Positions 60,147 through 64,000 of a stretch of DNA of 64,000 nt are shown here, in pieces; the stretch's first letter is position 1; each line of letters starts with the position of its first letter. Both the position numbers and the translations under genes were made by a program. The notes under the pieces are model-generated. The model did no database searches and was not told the DNA's origin. It saw nothing but the letters and a program-made list of their open reading frames with translations. This DNA is from Sistotremastrum niveocremeum HHB9708 (Eukaryota > Basidiomycota > Agaricomycetes > Sistotremastrales > Sistotremastraceae): positions 198,174-262,173 of the forward strand of contig KV419417.1 in the NCBI GenBank assembly GCA_001630475.1, in the 5' to 3' direction.

Positions 60147-60928
60147 GGAAGGAAGAGAGATAGTTGACGGAAAGTGGGCCCTGCCTTGACAGACAGCCCC
60201 ATAGAGCGTGGAGTTGGCGCCGTCATCGATGGTCCTGTCATAGGGCCCACTCCAGGCGTCAAAGTTTTCCCGCACGTGGCTTTGTGCGTCGGAGTTAGAG
60301 CATCGGGCATCTCGGGGATTTTGCCGTAGGACCCTGCTCAACCATGCCGGCACCTGTTTGCTGAATCGAGGAACGGGAGTCAAAAACAGATAGGCCTCAT
60401 GAAACGGCACCGACGCTGTCCAAGATGAGTGAAAACAATAGCAGAATAAGCTGACAAACGTAGCGCTCCTACCGCGATCATTGTGAGCTTCTCGTAGTTT
60501 TGGGGAACAAAACCATTTGATGCCGCTATCTTGACAGGATGTTGTGACAACCATCGATTGCAGCATTCGTTTTAAGCGTACAATAAGAAAGTACAAGGAT
60601 CGATCTTGGGACCTTGAGGAAAAACAAGCGCGTGCATAGGCACACATGAGAATACCTGGAAACCCGCATCAGCTCCCTACGAAACTGCAGCCGAACGGAG
60701 CCAAGTGGTGATGTGTAGATGACTGTGATCCCAAATAGTCTCACGCACCCAGATAGGAACAAGGCGAGAAGCACGGACATCCCGGATTAGGGAAGGAGTC
60801 AGTGCTGCCACTATTTTGCTGGTCAGCAACACGTGTTGTTATGAGCCCGAGCGCACCGCATATAATCGCTCGCCATAGCAGATGGATTCTCTCAATACAA
60901 ACATCATCCTCAATCCCAGACTTTAAAA
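60147..60928. other. Divergent promoter region
   Basis: About 780 bp between divergent starts. The long minus-strand frame at 60647-59988 overlaps the Ser-rich gene start and has no domain of its own. No exon is called. Confidence 0.4.
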
Positions 60929-62141
60929 ATGCGCCCTCCTTCCAGCAACACCGAATTACTATCTCTCCTCGCGCAGGAACTAGAACAAGACGTCGAGGTC
61001 CTGGAAGCATCCATGGCCATCGCAAACCATCCGATCTATCACGACAGAGGAGACGTATCCGAAGATGAAGAGGGAGAACCCCCGGTGCGCTCCTCCATGA
61101 CATACTAGATTGTTTTTCGAAAGCTCACTATCGATGCAGGTCGTCGTTGAACAGATCCCATCGGTCCTGCGGCCGATACTGTACCACGCAATCAAACAAA
61201 CCGAAGACGCTCTACGCTGCCTGAATAATCAGCTGGAACGACTCAGTGTCGATGGAGTGAGACTCTTCGACCCAATGGTCATGAGATTCTACGACGGGAT
61301 CGACGCTCGTTCACATAACTTCATCGCCGCCATCTCCGAAATTCTCTTCGCCATAGTTTCATGGCCTGGCATCGACAATGAACATCGCGTCGCCGCCAGA
61401 AATTGGCAACTGGCAGTTCGCGAAGGCAGCAAACCACCCAGTGATCAACTTTCCGTCGAATTGGCCGATTCGGAAGTCGAAGATGCCCACTTCACTTCAT
61501 CAATCGTCCACGAACCGAACGAGCCATTCATGTGGAGTGCATTCGAGACCACCGTGGAGAGTATCGGCGGGTCAAGTAGTCCGATACCTGAGATACCGAA
61601 GGTGCCAGAGCCCCAGAACCGGACCATCGATCTAGACGACATCGATGAAGGCCCAGCACGGATGGGTCTACTCTTCAAAAATGACAAAGTCCAGATCTGG
61701 TACCGCAAAACCGACGGAGAAATCATATATTTGGGATCCCATTCATGGCACGGAGAGCCTGTTTGGTTCATCAACGCCTTTTTAGCCTTGACTCGTCTGT
61801 CGAGGATCGATCTCGCAAGCGACTATGGGATCGGCGTAGAAGACCCTGACAAGCGCACAGTGACCATTCGAACGCTTTCGGATCAGTCCATCGAGATAGG
61901 GCTAGTCATCGACTTCAAGCCGCCTCCCGTTCCTCAGTACCTTTGCGATCGAGGTCCTTACACCTGGACTACCAGGTACCTCGGAGAAGGCATCACATTC
62001 GAAGACTCCCGTTTTGGTACATATCACGGAGGTCGAGGCACTTTTAGCGTCCCGATAAATCCGGACGACGTGCTGACGGAGCGTGACCTTCGTGAGGTAC
62101 GCTTCATGAATTCGTGGATGCAGCGCCGTTTCGATCCGTGA
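60929..62141 (+). CDS. Hypothetical protein, unknown function
   Basis: Two exons. MRPPSSNTELLSLLAQELEQ begins a helical N-terminus, and after one short intron VVVEQIPSVLRPILYHAIKQ follows. The first half is helical, with RLFDPMVMRFYDGIDARSHN. An acidic linker (PEIPKVPEPQNRTIDLDDID) leads to a beta-rich second half (VQIWYRKTDGEIIYLGSHSW, RTVTIRTLSDQSIEIGLVID, YTWTTRYLGEGITFEDSRFG) and the basic end NSWMQRRFDP. The long uninterrupted frame and even composition support a real gene. I do not recognise a family. Confidence 0.7.
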
Positions 62142-64000
62142 CTTCGTTACCAGTGTGACTGAGTGTGTAGACAGCTCGAGGGAGACGAACTAATGAAGAA
62201 AGCGTCAGGGACGTATTCTTCATACTCTTGTATCAGTAGACAACGCGTCCACGCCGTACACAATATTGAACCTTGAATATCAGTGTTTCCTGACAGTTCT
62301 TTCTTGCCAACTTGGCTTCGTGAAGACAAAGCCAGCCATTTTCGCGAAGCCAACTACTCCTAGTCGCATGAATTTATCGGATTTATCGAAGCGAGCCATG
62401 ACTTACCTGTTCCAGGCTTTCCCATTCGGTATCTCTTGTATTTCCTCGTGGGCGCAGACGAACCGGCGGAGATGCAAAAAGTACAAATAAGCCGTTTCTG
62501 GTTGAATATTGCGTCGCCGAGATAGCCGATGGGTCGGAAATCGGATGTAAATGAAGCAGCGAATCTTTAAAAAAAATGGGTCGACGTTGGAGGTTTGAGA
62601 GTGAGGCCGCAGTGAGAGCAGACCTCGAGTACTGAGCGCAGATATCAGCAGACCTTACATGTAATTTCATGGGCTACTCCCCAAATAGCTCGTCAAAGTT
62701 CCAGTGTGTCGGTCACCTGGCTTTGAAACAGGGTCTATGCGATCCTTGACATCTAGAAGATTGAATCCACGAACAGTTGTTGCAAGGTTTCTGTGAAAGA
62801 AGAGGTGTTTCCATGACCGCTGATGAGACGGCTCTGATTGAGGATATCTTTAGCTGCTGGAGAAATTCCACAAAAAATGAAAATCAGTCACCGCATATAT
62901 GCACACTAAACCAACGCATTCTCGCAAAAATCACTTTGACGCGCCAAGAATCCCGCAGAGCATCGTATAAGGCTCTTGTATGAGGGATGATCTGTCATAT
63001 ACAGACGTGTGAAGAGCGCTGCAACCTTCGATCGTCGGATTCGCTCTCACAATCTGATATTGTGACCAATGAAAAAGTTCTGGAAAGAGTCACTTGGGTG
63101 CCAAAAAAGACGATTCCTATGAAGGCAAGGCTTTCTAAGGCGCCACGGCACTGAGATTAACCTTTAGTAAAAGAAACATATCTTCAGTGTTGCAGCACTG
63201 CTGCAGGCCTTCACCTTGGGAAATAGGGATCAAAGAGGAAAAGGTCACTTGCGTGGACATGGTATGGATTTCCTCGGAATTATTGGATACTATAATATAG
63301 GCTGAGTCTTTCTGATCGTTGTCAACCATCAGGCAAGCCGCTATGCGCACCTTTTAGTCTTAGCGCTGACATCCGCAGGGCGCTTCAACTGTCCAACTCA
63401 ATCTCGAGCTCGCTGCTCACTGGTCTGCGTAGTACTGGCCCACTTTGTCATCGATGAATCTATATCAGCAATGTGATGGCGTTTGAAGGCTGTCTGTAAT
63501 CTGCAATTCATGTTATTGGTTCGAAACCTGGAGATAATTCCGAATTCCGTCACCGATTTCTGTCCTTTACACGACCAACGCTGCCCTGACTCGCATTCCG
63601 TGCTCTCTGGTTCTTCGAGCTCACAAAAGTGTCTACGGCCTGGGATATTAAGACGAAGTCTGTGCCTATGTCTCCTTCGTCGAAGCTGTAGAGACTACCC
63701 AAATCCCAAGATCAGCGAGAGTGGAGACCGTTCAGACGTTCTGTGAAATGTTACGGGTGGATGTCCTACATTTGAATAGCAATGGATCAGAGGATATGGA
63801 AATGAAGCACCTCAGTGAGTCCCACAGCTATCTACTCTCTATTTCTCATGCACCATGCTCATTTACCCCGTCAGTCTTCTTGGCAAGTTCTTGCTTGATG
63901 TTGTTTACAGTCGCCACGCTCTCGATTTAGCTCTTCTCACATCGAAGAAAACATAAACCAAATGATTCAGTGCAGGAGGTTAATCCCAAGTTCCTCAAAG
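62142..64000. other. No supported gene
   Basis: About 1.9 kb to the window edge. Only short frames (under 100 codons) occur on both strands, with no motif and no convincing splice-linked series. A gene entering from the right edge could begin near 63.7 kb but cannot be shown. Confidence 0.4.

Noticed and set aside
1-64000. CRISPR arrays, rRNA, LTR or LINE elements
   Set aside because: No repeat-spacer array, rRNA signature, reverse transcriptase motif or long terminal repeat pair was seen by eye.

Overview
The window looks like a chromosomal segment of an agaricomycete (mushroom-forming basidiomycete). The evidence is dense short GT-AG introns of about 50 nt, a basidiomycete-type laccase with about 14 introns, CYP63-like P450s, OrdA-like P450s (resembling O-methylsterigmatocystin oxidoreductase), a DUF7330-like protein and a short-C-terminus F-box protein. 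I could not assign a genus. All gene models are my own splicing by eye. Spans run from start codon to stop codon and include introns.

Layout. 0-5.8 kb: an OrdA-like P450 and a complete laccase on the + strand. 6-17 kb, mostly on the - strand: an aldo-keto reductase (AKR), a secreted Ser-rich protein, the deubiquitinase OTU1, two tandem NmrA-like reductases, an AP endonuclease and a head-to-head tRNA-Asp. 17.8-34.3 kb: a CYP63-like P450, then on the - strand MFS1, P450, MFS2, P450 and a decayed P450. 34.3-40 kb: an unrecognised gene, a DUF7330-like gene, a second AKR, a truncated F-box gene and a small zinc-finger gene. 40.5-54 kb: an OrdA-like P450, a second CYP63-like P450 and a tandem run of three more OrdA-like P450s, one of them carrying premature stops. 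54-62 kb: a pseudokinase-like protein, a PQ-loop transporter, a Ser-rich single-pass membrane protein and an unknown conserved-looking protein. 62.1-64 kb: no gene I can support.

The dominant theme is oxidative metabolism that has grown by local duplication. There are ten P450 loci (eight OrdA-like, two CYP63-like) with a laccase, two AKRs, two NmrA-like reductases and two 14-TM drug/proton antiporters. Two duplication histories can be read directly. An MFS-P450 module is repeated at a 5.9 kb offset. A P450-unknown gene module is repeated at about 3.0 kb, and its second P450 has been destroyed by a deletion and a 638-bp TIR element with a 6-bp target duplication. No polyketide, terpene or peptide synthase lies in the window. 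A detoxification or aromatic-catabolism array, or the tailoring part of a larger cluster, fits as well as a complete biosynthetic cluster.

The observations most worth a second look are the decayed P450 and its transposon, the second MITE with four internal GTCCCYTGTCCCC motifs, the I-helix Asp-to-Asn change in one P450, the APH-fold protein that has lost both catalytic aspartates, and the SQ-cluster tail and possible dual start of the AP endonuclease.
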